A stretch of DNA of 64,000 nucleotides. Origin: Paracoccus sulfuroxidans (GTDB lineage Bacteria > Pseudomonadota > Alphaproteobacteria > Rhodobacterales > Rhodobacteraceae). The stretch spans positions 248,001-312,000 of the forward strand of contig NZ_VLKU01000004.1 of the NCBI RefSeq assembly GCF_007830335.1, in the 5' to 3' direction. The first letter of the stretch is position 1, and each line of letters begins with the position of its first letter. Of the stretch, positions 1 to 8,295 are shown piece by piece. A model generated the notes under the pieces. The model saw nothing but the letters and a program-made list of their open reading frames with translations, searched no databases and was not told where the DNA came from. The translations under genes and the position numbers were made by a program.

Positions 1-2
1 GG

Positions 3-530
3 CGCTGCACGCCGTTCCGGCCCAGTGCTCTGCAACTGAACCTGGCGACACAGGACCCGCTGGACGCGGATCTGATGCCGGTGGTCGAACTGTTCCAGCG
101 CGCGCGCAACGCGCCCGATGCGGCAAGCCGCATGCTGGCTGCCTATGCGGTGCTGGCCGCCGCCTCGGACGGGCTTCCCGCACTGGCGGGTGCGGTCGGC
201 GCGGATTTCGCCGTCACGCAGGAAATGCTGATCCACGCCGGTGCGATGGATCACGTTGAAGAATTCAAAGGGCTGGATCTGTATGCGCTGGTCGCGGCGC
301 TGAAGCCGCAGCACGACCGCCTGATCGCTCCGGGCGGCATGCTGGCCGCGCTTGGCGATGACCTGCCACGTCAGAAACATCTGGCCCGGCTGGCCAATCT
401 GGCCGATCTGGCGGCCCATCGCCTGATCCTCTCGGAAATGCGCGCCCGCCGTCAGGGCGCCACGACAGCCGCCATTCCGGGGGCCGCTCCGAACCATGTC
501 GCCGAGGCAAGGGGGGCGCCGTCATGTTGA
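3..530 (+). CDS. mauJ: MauJ, methylamine utilization protein (5' end outside window)
   Basis: The reading frame is open from base 3 to a TGA at 528-530, so only the C-terminal ~175 residues are present. The part seen is Ala/Leu-rich, without membrane segments or a recognisable catalytic motif. The identification rests on position: it overlaps the mauG start (ATG at 524 inside ATGTTGA), and mauJ-mauG-mauM-mauN is the order in Paracoccus denitrificans. MauJ has no established biochemical function; the gene belongs to the methylamine dehydrogenase cluster. The structural genes mauFBEDAC would lie upstream, outside this window. Confidence 0.75.
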   Translation, partial: RCTPFRPSALQLNLATQDPLDADLMPVVELFQRARNAPDAASRMLAAYAVLAAASDGLPALAGAVGADFAVTQEMLIHAGAMDHVEEFKGLDLYALVAALKPQHDRLIAPGGMLAALGDDLPRQKHLARLANLADLAAHRLILSEMRARRQGATTAAIPGAAPNHVAEARGAPSC

Positions 531-1759
531 GGCCGCTGCTTGTCACCGTCGCCGCTGCGGCTGCCTTCACCTCGGGGGTCTGGGCTCTGGCTGGGACCAG
601 CGACAAGGCGGTGCCTCAGGTGCCGAGCGACAAGCTGGCCCAACTGGGCGAGCAGCTGTTCAACGATCCATCCCTGTCGCGCAATGGCACGCAGTCCTGT
701 GCCACCTGCCATGATCCGGCCCGCGCCTTCACCGACCCACGGGAAGGCAAGGCGGGGCTGGCGGTCTCGGTCGGCGATGACGGGGAATCGCATGGCGACC
801 GCAACACGCCGATGCTGACCTATGCGGCCTTCACGCCGGATTTCCACAAGGACGCACGCGGCAATTACAAGGGCGGGCAGTTCTGGGACGGGCGCGCCAG
901 CTCTTTGAAGGATCAGGCGGGCCAGCCCATGCTGAACCCCGTCGAGATGGGCATGCCCGATCAGGACTCCATCGCCGAGCGTCTGCGCGCCAAGCCGGAA
1001 TATCAGGAGACGTTCACCGCGCTCTTTGGTGACGGCGTTCTTGACGACAGCGCGCGCGCCTTTGACGCCGCGACCGAGGCGCTGGCCGCCTTCCAGTCGA
1101 CGCCGGAATTCTCGACCTTCGATTCCCGCTTCGACCGCTATCTGCGGGGCGAGGAGAAATTCACCGCGCAGGAAGAATTCGGCTATACCGTGTTCATCAC
1201 CTGGAACTGCCGCCTGTGCCACATGCAGCGCAAGCAGGGCGTGGCGGTGAACGAAACCTTCACGAATTTCGAATATCACAACATCGGGCTGCCCGCGAAC
1301 GCCGATGTGCGCGCGATCAGCAATATGAAGGACGGCTACATCGATCACGGGCTGCTGGCACATCCCGATATCGAGGATGCGGAACAGGACGGGCGGTTCC
1401 GCGTGCCCAGCCTGCGCAACGTCGCCGTGACCGCGCCCTATATGCACAATGGTGTGTTCAAGGATCTGCGCACGGCTGTGGTATTCTACAACAAATACAC
1501 CAGCCGCAGGCCGCATGCCAAAATCAACCCGGAAACGGATGAGCCCTGGGGCGATCCCGAGGTCGACGCGAACCTGTCGCTGGCCGAGTTGCAATCGGGC
1601 CTCATGCTGGATGACGGGCGAGTCGATGCGCTGGTCGCCTTCCTCGAGACGCTGACCGACAAGCGCTATGAACCGCTACTTGAAGAACAGCGGGCCGCAC
1701 GCCGCGCCGCTGCCGAAGGTGAAACCCAGATAGCCACGTCCTCCGACGGCAAGAACTGA
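524..1759 (+). CDS. mauG: MauG, di-haem enzyme that matures methylamine dehydrogenase
   Basis: A 411-residue periplasmic di-haem protein related to bacterial cytochrome c peroxidases. MauG completes the tryptophan tryptophylquinone cofactor of methylamine dehydrogenase through a bis-Fe(IV) state. A hydrophobic signal peptide covers about residues 1-24. Haem motifs are CATCH (59-63) and CRLCH (229-233). The residues special to MauG are present by alignment from memory with the P. denitrificans protein: Trp121 (Trp93 in the mature enzyme) in QFWDGR, Trp227 (Trp199, hole hopping) just before the second haem motif, and Tyr322 (Tyr294, axial haem ligand in place of the usual Met) in FYNKY. The C-terminal tail after the last family motif is slightly extended. 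It is translationally coupled to mauJ and followed 27 bp later by mauM. Confidence 0.96.
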   Translation: MLRPLLVTVAAAAAFTSGVWALAGTSDKAVPQVPSDKLAQLGEQLFNDPSLSRNGTQSCATCHDPARAFTDPREGKAGLAVSVGDDGESHGDRNTPMLTYAAFTPDFHKDARGNYKGGQFWDGRASSLKDQAGQPMLNPVEMGMPDQDSIAERLRAKPEYQETFTALFGDGVLDDSARAFDAATEALAAFQSTPEFSTFDSRFDRYLRGEEKFTAQEEFGYTVFITWNCRLCHMQRKQGVAVNETFTNFEYHNIGLPANADVRAISNMKDGYIDHGLLAHPDIEDAEQDGRFRVPSLRNVAVTAPYMHNGVFKDLRTAVVFYNKYTSRRPHAKINPETDEPWGDPEVDANLSLAELQSGLMLDDGRVDALVAFLETLTDKRYEPLLEEQRAARRAAAEGETQIATSSDGKN

Positions 1760-1786
1760 CCCGGAGGACCGAGCGAAGGAGACAGA

Positions 1787-2449
1787 ATGGCCAAACGCCG
1801 CAAGATGTCCCGTCGGGATGCCATGGCCGAAGTGGCCCGCGCCGCCGGTGTCGTTTGTCTTGGAGGCTTTTCGCTGGCCGCGTTGGTCAAGACGACCAGT
1901 TCGGCGGATGCGCGCGCCATTCGTCCTCCGGGGGCCATGCCCGAGCAGGACTTTCTGAAAGCCTGCGTCCGCTGCGGCCTTTGCGTCGAAGCCTGCCCCT
2001 ATGGCACGCTGTCGCTGGCCCGCTGGGGCGATGAGGCCGAGCTTGGCACCCCGTTCTTCACCCCGCGCAGCATCCCCTGCTACATGTGCCGCGACGTGCC
2101 TTGCGCGCGCGCCTGCCCGACGGGTGCGCTGGACCGCGACATCCCCTCGATCCGCGATGCGAATATGGGCGTGGCGGTGCTGGTCGGGCACGAGACCTGC
2201 CTGAACTACAAGGGCATCAACTGCGGCATCTGCGTGCGCGTCTGCCCGATCCGCGGCAAGGCGATCTCGCTTGAGCCGCAAGAGATCAACGGCCGTCAGG
2301 TGCAGATCCCGGTCGTCCATTCCAGCGAATGCACCGGCTGCGGCACCTGCGAAAAGCAATGCGTGCTGGGCCATGCCGCGATCCGGGTGCTGCCGCGCGA
2401 TCTGGGCCTGGGCGGCCCGGGCCGCAACCGCGCAGGCCGACCGACATGA
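1787..2449 (+). CDS. mauM: MauM, NapG-like polyferredoxin
   Basis: 220 residues with four [4Fe-4S] cysteine clusters: C60/63/66/70, C98/101/106/110, C138/146/149/153 and C182/185/188/192. This matches the NapG/MauM periplasmic ferredoxin family. The N terminus (KRRKMSRRDAM followed by a hydrophobic stretch to about residue 33) is a twin-arginine signal, so the folded iron-sulphur protein is probably exported. A good ribosome site (GAAGGAG) precedes the ATG. The stop overlaps the mauN ATG. By analogy with NapG/NapH it should form an electron-transfer pair with MauN, perhaps serving MauG or cofactor maturation; deletion in known mau clusters is not always essential. Confidence 0.93.
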   Translation: MAKRRKMSRRDAMAEVARAAGVVCLGGFSLAALVKTTSSADARAIRPPGAMPEQDFLKACVRCGLCVEACPYGTLSLARWGDEAELGTPFFTPRSIPCYMCRDVPCARACPTGALDRDIPSIRDANMGVAVLVGHETCLNYKGINCGICVRVCPIRGKAISLEPQEINGRQVQIPVVHSSECTGCGTCEKQCVLGHAAIRVLPRDLGLGGPGRNRAGRPT

Positions 2450-3297
2450 TGAACTGGTGGGTCAGCAACAGCCGCCGCGAGGCGGTGGCCAGCCGTGGCT
2501 TCTTTGCCGCCCACAAGTGGTGGATGCTGCGCCGGGCCACGCAGATTCTGGTGATGACCACCTTCATGCTGGGGCCGATGGCGGGCATCTGGATCGTGAA
2601 GGGCAACTTTGCCTCCAGCGAGCTGCTGGGCGTTCTGGACCTCGCCGACCCCTATATGCAGCTGCAGGGGCTGGTCGCGGGCTGGCCGCTGGCCGCGCCC
2701 GCGCTGATCGGCGCGGGGATCATCACGCTCTTCTATCTGATCATCGGCGGGCGCGCCTATTGCAGTTGGGTCTGCCCGGTCAATGCGGTCACCGATACCG
2801 CGCATTGGCTGCGCGAGAAGCTGGGGCTGACGCGCGACCGCAAGCTCGACAAGCGCACCCGCTATCTGCTGCTGGTGGGCACGCTGCTCGCGGCCTTCAT
2901 CACCGGCACGCTGGCGTGGGAGCTGGTGAACCCGGTCAGCATCATGCAGCGCGGGCTGATCTTTGGCGTGGGCCTGGGCTGGGGGATCGTGCTTCTGGTT
3001 TTCCTGCTGGACCTGCTGGTCTCGCGCCGCGCCTGGTGCAGCCATCTCTGCCCGGTGGGGGCGTTCTACGGGCTGATCGGGCGGTTTTCCTTCGTCCGCA
3101 TCTCGGCCCGGAACCGCGAGGATTGCAACTCCTGCGGGGCCTGCCTGACCACCTGTCCCGAGCCGCATGTGATCGTTCCCGCACTGAAGGGCGATGGCAG
3201 CACGCTGGTCCTGTCCGGCGATTGCATCAACTGCGGTGGCTGCATCGATTCCTGCCCGAACAAGGTGTTTTCGATGGCGACGCGCCTGCGGCCCTAG
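2446..3297 (+). CDS. mauN: MauN, NapH-like membrane ferredoxin
   Basis: 283 residues from the ATG at 2446, which overlaps the mauM stop by 4 bp. The frame is open further upstream, but only inside mauM. About four membrane segments occupy residues 30-215. Two CxxxCP motifs (CSWVCP and CSHLCP) face the cytoplasmic side, as in NapH. Two [4Fe-4S] motifs follow near the C terminus (CNSCGACLTTCP and CINCGGCIDSCP). The protein is expected to pass electrons from the quinone pool to the MauM ferredoxin across the membrane. It is the last gene of the mau cluster in this genome. Confidence 0.93.
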   Translation: MMNWWVSNSRREAVASRGFFAAHKWWMLRRATQILVMTTFMLGPMAGIWIVKGNFASSELLGVLDLADPYMQLQGLVAGWPLAAPALIGAGIITLFYLIIGGRAYCSWVCPVNAVTDTAHWLREKLGLTRDRKLDKRTRYLLLVGTLLAAFITGTLAWELVNPVSIMQRGLIFGVGLGWGIVLLVFLLDLLVSRRAWCSHLCPVGAFYGLIGRFSFVRISARNREDCNSCGACLTTCPEPHVIVPALKGDGSTLVLSGDCINCGGCIDSCPNKVFSMATRLRP

Positions 3298-3324
3298 GGG
3301 GCGAACGCCCGAAAACTGGTTCAA

Positions 3325-4020
3325 ATGCGACGCATCCGGCCGTGTCGCAAGCAGTTGTTAGCGAATGAAGGCCATACCCGAGGCATATGGACCTGTGCCG
3401 GGAAGCGCCGCTTGAGCCTTCATTCCTTTCTTGATCCGCCCACCTCAAACCTTGCGCGCGGGGCAGGGGCGACGTCTTTCGTGCATGCGAACTCGCGCTT
3501 CCTGACCGCCAAGGGCCGGGTCTATGCCGATGAGCTGGCCGTGGGCGACCTGCTGCTGACCCGTGACGACCAGACGCACCCCATCGCCGCGATCGAGCGG
3601 CTCAGTTTCCGCGCCCTTTCGGAACTGACGGGCGGGCTGCAGCCGATCCGCATCGGCAGCGGGGCGCTTGGCTGCGGCCTCCCGCGCCGGGAAACCGTGG
3701 TCGCCACCGATCAGCGCCTGATGCTGAGTTCGCGTATTGCCGAGCGGATGTTCGGAGCGCGCCATGTGCTGGTGCGGGCGGGGCAGCTGTGCCAGCTGGA
3801 GGGCGTCGATCTGGCCTTCGACCTGCAAGAGCTGCGCTATCTGCGCATCCTGATGCCCCGCGAGCTGATCGCATTGGTGAACGGCGCACCGCTGCAGGTG
3901 CTGGCCGTGCCGGGCGGCGGCGAGGCGGCCTCCCCCTTCGCCATTCCGCCGGATCGCCGTGCGTCGAAGCTGATCCAGCGGCATGTGCGCAACCGCGTTC
4001 CGGTGGTCATGCGCGGCTAA
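3325..4020 (+). CDS. Hint-domain (Hedgehog/intein-type) protein, degenerate
   Basis: 231 residues if the ATG at 3325 is used, but the start is uncertain; a GTG at 3481 directly precedes the conserved domain. Residues from about 52 onward (VHANSRFLTAKG, DELAVGDLLLT, ATDQRLML) follow the Hint_2-type fold seen in many Rhodobacteraceae proteins. The usual N-terminal Cys nucleophile (CFxxGT) is not visible, so self-splicing activity is doubtful. It lies only 27 bp after mauN on the same strand but has no known link to methylamine metabolism. The first ~45 residues look unlike coding sequence of the neighbours. Confidence 0.7.
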   Translation: MRRIRPCRKQLLANEGHTRGIWTCAGKRRLSLHSFLDPPTSNLARGAGATSFVHANSRFLTAKGRVYADELAVGDLLLTRDDQTHPIAAIERLSFRALSELTGGLQPIRIGSGALGCGLPRRETVVATDQRLMLSSRIAERMFGARHVLVRAGQLCQLEGVDLAFDLQELRYLRILMPRELIALVNGAPLQVLAVPGGGEAASPFAIPPDRRASKLIQRHVRNRVPVVMRG

Positions 4021-4612
4021 GATCCGGGCCGTGGCCGGTCACCTGCACGCGACATGCCGCCGCAGCATGGGCGAAAGCTGGCCGCGCAGGCTGATGACGC
4101 CACGTCAGATGCTGCGTCGGCGAAATCGGCCCAAGGCGCAATCCGTATGCCGATTTGCCCCGCGAATAGTGAAAATCTTGGGCAATTCAAGCCGCTTGGG
4201 CCTGGGGACCCGCGTGGATGCCGGTACAGAAATCGACCCGCCGGGCGCTGCGGCGCGGCGCTTCGCAGGGGCCCGAGGGCCGCTGCTTTTCATGCCCGGT
4301 TTCTGGCTGTTGACAAGTCGGGGGCCGAACATGTCCTATACACCCATAAACAAAAGACTACGACTTCGGGGGGAAGCCTGCGCGCCCCCGGCACGCAGGA
4401 AGAATGAGGGAGCCATGACGACATCCGCGCCAGACAGGGCAACCCGCATGCAAGGCCGCGCCAGCCACTGCTAGCGCCGTCTTCTGCATCGAACCACATT
4501 GCCAACCCGTTTTTGCCGACCGCCACCACGCGGACGGGCAGGGAAGGCTTGCCCCTGAATGACCGCGACCCGGATGCCTCATGGCGACCGAACAACTGAC
4601 AAGGATAAGCGA
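4021..4612. other. Long intergenic region before the HAAT transporter
   Basis: About 590 bp without a convincing gene. The open frames here overlap one another and have no ribosome sites. The only signal I can support is a possible promoter near 4310. A short AAGGA ribosome site at 4601-4605 serves the following gene. The length suggests a long 5' leader or several regulator sites. Confidence 0.5.
4310..4339 (+). promoter_or_regulatory. Possible promoter of the HAAT transporter operon
   Basis: TTGACA at 4310-4315 is a perfect -35 hexamer. TCCTAT at 4334-4339, 18 bp further, is a weak -10. It lies about 270 bp before the first ABC gene. Confidence 0.3.
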
Positions 4613-5368
4613 ATGAGTTCTGACATAATCCTGCAGGCCGAAAAACTCTCGATCCAGTTCAAGGGTTTCTGGGCGGTGAAGGATGTCGATCTGAACATTC
4701 GGCGGGGCACGATCCACGCGCTGATCGGCCCGAACGGGGCCGGCAAGACCACCTGCTTCAACCTGCTGACGAAGTTCCTGATCCCGACCTCGGGCAAGAT
4801 CCACTTCGACGGGCAAGACATCACCCGCAAGGGGCCTGCCGAGATCGCGCAGCTGGGAATGGTGCGGTCGTTCCAGATCTCGGCGGTGTTTCCCAGCCTC
4901 AGCGTGCTGGAGAATGTGACCATCGCGCTGCAGCGCAATCGCGGAAACTCGTTCGATTTCTGGAAGCGCGACACCAGCCTGCGTGCGCTGAACCCGCGCG
5001 CCGAGGAACTGCTGGAAGAGGTCGGGCTGACCTCGTACCGCAACCATCTGGCCAATGAGCTGTCCTATGGCCGCAAGCGCGCGCTGGAGATCGCCACCAC
5101 GCTGGCGCTGGAGCCCAAGATGATGCTGCTGGACGAACCGATGGCCGGGATGGCCGTCGAGGATATTGACCGCATCACCGAACTGATCCGCCGCGTCTCG
5201 AAAGGGCGCACCATTCTGATGGTCGAGCACAACCTCTCGGTCGTGGCGACGCTGTCGGACCAGATCACCGTGCTGGCGCGCGGGCAGGTTCTGGCCGAGG
5301 GCGATTACGCCACCGTTTCCGCCAATCCGCAGGTGCTTGAAGCCTATATGGGGACCGCCCATGCCTGA
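4613..5368 (+). CDS. Branched-chain amino acid-type ABC transporter, ATP-binding protein (LivG type)
   Basis: 251 residues from the ATG at 4613, chosen because AAGGA lies 8 bp upstream; an in-frame ATG at 4559 has no ribosome site. The Walker A motif is GPNGAGKTT, the Walker B end is LLLDEPMAGM, and the H-loop is in VEHNLS. The signature region reads NELSYGRKRALE, as in LivG, where YG replaces the canonical SGG. It is the first gene of a compact operon with the LivF-type ATPase, binding protein and two permeases. The transported compound cannot be told from sequence; this family carries amino acids, urea, amides and aromatic acids. Confidence 0.92.
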   Translation: MSSDIILQAEKLSIQFKGFWAVKDVDLNIRRGTIHALIGPNGAGKTTCFNLLTKFLIPTSGKIHFDGQDITRKGPAEIAQLGMVRSFQISAVFPSLSVLENVTIALQRNRGNSFDFWKRDTSLRALNPRAEELLEEVGLTSYRNHLANELSYGRKRALEIATTLALEPKMMLLDEPMAGMAVEDIDRITELIRRVSKGRTILMVEHNLSVVATLSDQITVLARGQVLAEGDYATVSANPQVLEAYMGTAHA

Positions 5369-6107
5369 GACCGACATGAAAACCCAGCCTGGCATCGTTT
5401 CGGGGACGGATCAACTGCTGAAGCTGCGCGACCTGAACGGCTGGTACGGCGAAAGCCATGTGCTGCACGGCATCAATTTCGACGTCCGCAAGGGCGAGGT
5501 CGTCACGCTTCTGGGCCGCAACGGCGCGGGCAAGACCTCGACCCTGCGCGCGATCATGGGGCTGCTGCCCAGACGCGCGGGCTCGATTATGCTGGGCGGG
5601 GAAGAGCTGATCTCGACCCCCTCGCGGCTGATCGCGCGCAAGGGCATCGGCTATTGCCCCGAGGAACGCGGCATCTTCGCCAGCCTCGACGTCAAGGAAA
5701 ACCTGCTGCTGCCGCCCGTGGTGGCCCCCGGCGGGCTGTCTCTGGACGAGATTTTCGAGCTGTTCCCGAACCTCAAGGAACGGCTCAACAGCCCCGGCAC
5801 CAAGCTGTCGGGGGGCGAACAGCAGATGCTGGCCATCGGGCGCATCCTGCGCACCGGCGCGAAGGTTCTGCTGCTGGACGAACCCAGCGAGGGGCTGGCG
5901 CCGGTGATCGTGCAAAGCATCTGCCGCACGATCCTGAAGCTGAAGGGGATGGGCTTCACCATCCTGCTGGTCGAACAGAATTTCCACGCCGCCGACACCG
6001 TCACCGACCGGCACCTGATCGTCGAACAGGGCCGCATCGTGGACGAGATCGAAGGCGGGAACATTGAACGGCACCGGGACAAGCTGAACCGGTACCTGGG
6101 CGTATAA
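5361..6107 (+). CDS. Branched-chain amino acid-type ABC transporter, ATP-binding protein (LivF type)
   Basis: 248 residues. I use the ATG at 5361, which overlaps the preceding stop by 8 bp; an ATG further upstream lies deeper in the previous gene. It has Walker A GRNGAGKTS, signature KLSGGEQQML, Walker B VLLLDEPSEGL, and an H-loop in LVEQNFH. It pairs with the LivG-type ATPase as the second motor subunit. Thirty bases separate it from the binding-protein gene. Confidence 0.92.
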   Translation: MPETDMKTQPGIVSGTDQLLKLRDLNGWYGESHVLHGINFDVRKGEVVTLLGRNGAGKTSTLRAIMGLLPRRAGSIMLGGEELISTPSRLIARKGIGYCPEERGIFASLDVKENLLLPPVVAPGGLSLDEIFELFPNLKERLNSPGTKLSGGEQQMLAIGRILRTGAKVLLLDEPSEGLAPVIVQSICRTILKLKGMGFTILLVEQNFHAADTVTDRHLIVEQGRIVDEIEGGNIERHRDKLNRYLGV

Positions 6108-6137
6108 AAAACGAACTACATCAGGAGGAATGTTGCA

Positions 6138-7343
6138 ATGAAGCTTACCAAGACGGTGGTGATGACCTCGATCCTGGCGCTGGTCAGCGGGGCCGCCTGG
6201 GCGCAGGACCCGATCGCGCTGAAACTGGGCGTGCTGAACGATCGCTCGGGCGTCTATGCGGACCTTTCGGGCGAGGGCTCGGTGATCGCAGCGCAGATGG
6301 CGGTCGAGGATTTCGGCGCGGCCGACAAGGGCATGACGGTCGAGATCGTTTCGGCGGACCACCAGAACAAGCCCGACATCGCATCGAACATCGCGCGCCA
6401 GTGGATCGACTCGGACGGAGTGGACCTGATCCTGGACGTGCCGACCTCGTCCGCGGCGCTGGCCGTGGCGGAAATCGTCAAGGAAAAGAACAAGATCGTC
6501 ATGATCTCGGGTGGCGGGACGTCGGATCTGACCGGCTCGAAATGCTCGCCCAACACCGTGCACTGGACCTATGACACCTGGGCGCTTGGCAATGGCACGC
6601 CCACGGCGCTGGTCAAGGAAGGCCAGAAGTCCTGGTTCTTCATCACCGCCGACTATGCCTTCGGCCACGCGCTGGAGAAGGACGCAAGTGCCGCCGTGAC
6701 CGCTGCGGGCGGCGAGATCAAGGGCCAGGTCAAGCACCCGTTCCCGGGGCAGGACTTCTCGTCCTATCTGCTGCAGGCGCAAAGCTCGGGCGCGCAGGTC
6801 ATCGGTCTGGCGAACGCCGGTGGCGACATGATCAACACCGTGAAGCAGGCCTCCGAATTCGGCATCACCCAGGGCGGCCAGACGCTGGCGGGCCTGCTGG
6901 TCTTCATCACCGAAGTTCACGCGCTTGGCCTTGAGGCCGCGCAGGGGCTGATGCTGACCGACGCCTTCTACTGGGATCAGAACGATGGCACCCGCGAATG
7001 GTCCAAGCGCTTCGCCGAGCGTCACGGCGGCGACATGCCGACCAGCGTTCACGCGGGCGTCTATGCCTCGACCCTGCATTACCTGAAGGCCGTCGAGGCC
7101 GCAGGCAGCAAGGAGACCGAGGCCGTCATGGCCAAGATGAAGGAAACGCCGACCGACGACCCGCTGTTCGGCAAGGGCGAGGTTCGCGTCGACGGTCGCG
7201 CCACGCATGACATGTACCTGTTCAAGGTGAAGGCCCCGGCGGATTCGAAAGGTCCGTGGGACTATTACGAGCAGGTGTCGGTCATCCCGGCGGCGGATGC
7301 CTGGCGTCCGCTGGATCAGGGCGGCTGCTCGCTCGTCAAGTAA
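6138..7343 (+). CDS. Substrate-binding protein of the HAAT ABC transporter
   Basis: 401 residues with a clear signal peptide (residues 1-22, cleavage after AAWA). The mature part is a type I periplasmic binding fold (Peripla_BP_6): LKLGVLNDRSG at the N terminus, MISGGGTSDLTG and WFFITADYAFGHAL in the middle. AGGAGGA 8 bp upstream of the ATG is a strong ribosome site. The protein captures the unknown solute in the periplasm for the two ATPases and two permeases around it. A hairpin follows the gene, which would favour more binding-protein mRNA than permease mRNA. Confidence 0.92.
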   Translation: MKLTKTVVMTSILALVSGAAWAQDPIALKLGVLNDRSGVYADLSGEGSVIAAQMAVEDFGAADKGMTVEIVSADHQNKPDIASNIARQWIDSDGVDLILDVPTSSAALAVAEIVKEKNKIVMISGGGTSDLTGSKCSPNTVHWTYDTWALGNGTPTALVKEGQKSWFFITADYAFGHALEKDASAAVTAAGGEIKGQVKHPFPGQDFSSYLLQAQSSGAQVIGLANAGGDMINTVKQASEFGITQGGQTLAGLLVFITEVHALGLEAAQGLMLTDAFYWDQNDGTREWSKRFAERHGGDMPTSVHAGVYASTLHYLKAVEAAGSKETEAVMAKMKETPTDDPLFGKGEVRVDGRATHDMYLFKVKAPADSKGPWDYYEQVSVIPAADAWRPLDQGGCSLVK

Positions 7344-7355
7344 GATCGCAACACC

Positions 7356-7385
7356 GGGTCAGGGCGGCATGGCTTGCCCTGACCC
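7356..7385 (+). terminator. Intra-operon hairpin after the binding-protein gene
   Basis: A perfect 10-bp stem (GGGTCAGGGC at 7356-7365 with GCCCTGACCC at 7376-7385) and a 10-base loop. No T-run follows, so it is more likely an mRNA stabiliser or partial terminator than a full stop. Confidence 0.6.
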
Positions 7386-7406
7386 GCCTCAAGCGGAACC
7401 TATCCC

Positions 7407-8294
7407 ATGTTTGAACTTCTTGGCATTCCACCGGCGGCGCTGTTTGGCCAGCTTTTGCTGGGCCTGATCAATGGTGCCTTCTATGCCGTGCTCAGCCTTG
7501 GGCTGGCGGTCATCTTCGGCATGTTGAACATCATCAACTTCGCCCATGGCGCGCAATACATGGTGGGGGCCTTCGTCGCCTGGATGCTGCTCAATCATCT
7601 GGGCATCGGCTATTGGCCGGCGCTGTTCATTGCGCCCATCGTGGTTGGCGCCTTCGGCATCGTGATCGAGCGATTGTTCCTGTCGCGGCTTTACAAGCTG
7701 GACCATCTGTATGGCCTCTTGCTGACATTCGGCCTGGCGCTGATCCTTGAGGGGTTGTTTCGCAATGAATTCGGCGTCTCGGGCCAGTCCTACGGCGTGC
7801 CTGCCTCGCTGACCGGGACGGTGAACCTGGGCTTCATGTTCCTGCCCATCTATCGCGCCTGGGTGATCGTGGCCGCGCTGATCGTCTGCCTGGCGACCTG
7901 GCTTTTGATCGAGAAGACCCGGCTCGGCTCGTACCTGCGGGCCGCGACTGAGAACCCCGAGCTGGTGCAGGCCTTCGGCGTCAACGTGCCCCTGATCATC
8001 ACCCTGACCTATGGCGGCGGCGTGGCGCTGGCGGCTTTCGCGGGCGTGCTGGCCGCGCCCATCTATGCGGTCAGCCCGGGTATGGGCTCGAACCTGATCA
8101 TCGTGGTCTTCGCGGTCGTGGTGATCGGCGGCATGGGCTCGATCTTGGGGGCGATCATCACCGGCTTCGCGCTTGGGCTGATCGAGGGGCTGACCAAGGT
8201 GTTCTATCCCGAGGCGGCCTCGACCATGATCTTCGTCATCATGGCGATCGTCCTTCTTGTGAAGCCTAACGGCCTGTTCGGAAAGAGAGCCTGA
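7407..8294 (+). CDS. HAAT ABC transporter permease (LivH type)
   Basis: 295 residues, hydrophobic throughout with about eight membrane segments. The N-terminal part (GLINGAFYAVLSLGLAVIFG followed by NIINFAHG) is the hallmark of LivH-type permeases. The EAA-like region (AATENPELVQAFGVN) that contacts the ATPase lies near residue 180. It sits one base before the LivM-type permease gene and forms the channel with it. Confidence 0.93.
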   Translation: MFELLGIPPAALFGQLLLGLINGAFYAVLSLGLAVIFGMLNIINFAHGAQYMVGAFVAWMLLNHLGIGYWPALFIAPIVVGAFGIVIERLFLSRLYKLDHLYGLLLTFGLALILEGLFRNEFGVSGQSYGVPASLTGTVNLGFMFLPIYRAWVIVAALIVCLATWLLIEKTRLGSYLRAATENPELVQAFGVNVPLIITLTYGGGVALAAFAGVLAAPIYAVSPGMGSNLIIVVFAVVVIGGMGSILGAIITGFALGLIEGLTKVFYPEAASTMIFVIMAIVLLVKPNGLFGKRA

Positions 8295-8295
8295 G

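Noticed and set aside
5265..7208. 647-codon minus-strand frame opposite the HAAT transporter genes
   Set aside because: Shadow frame created by GC-rich third positions; its Asp/His/Arg-rich product has no motif.
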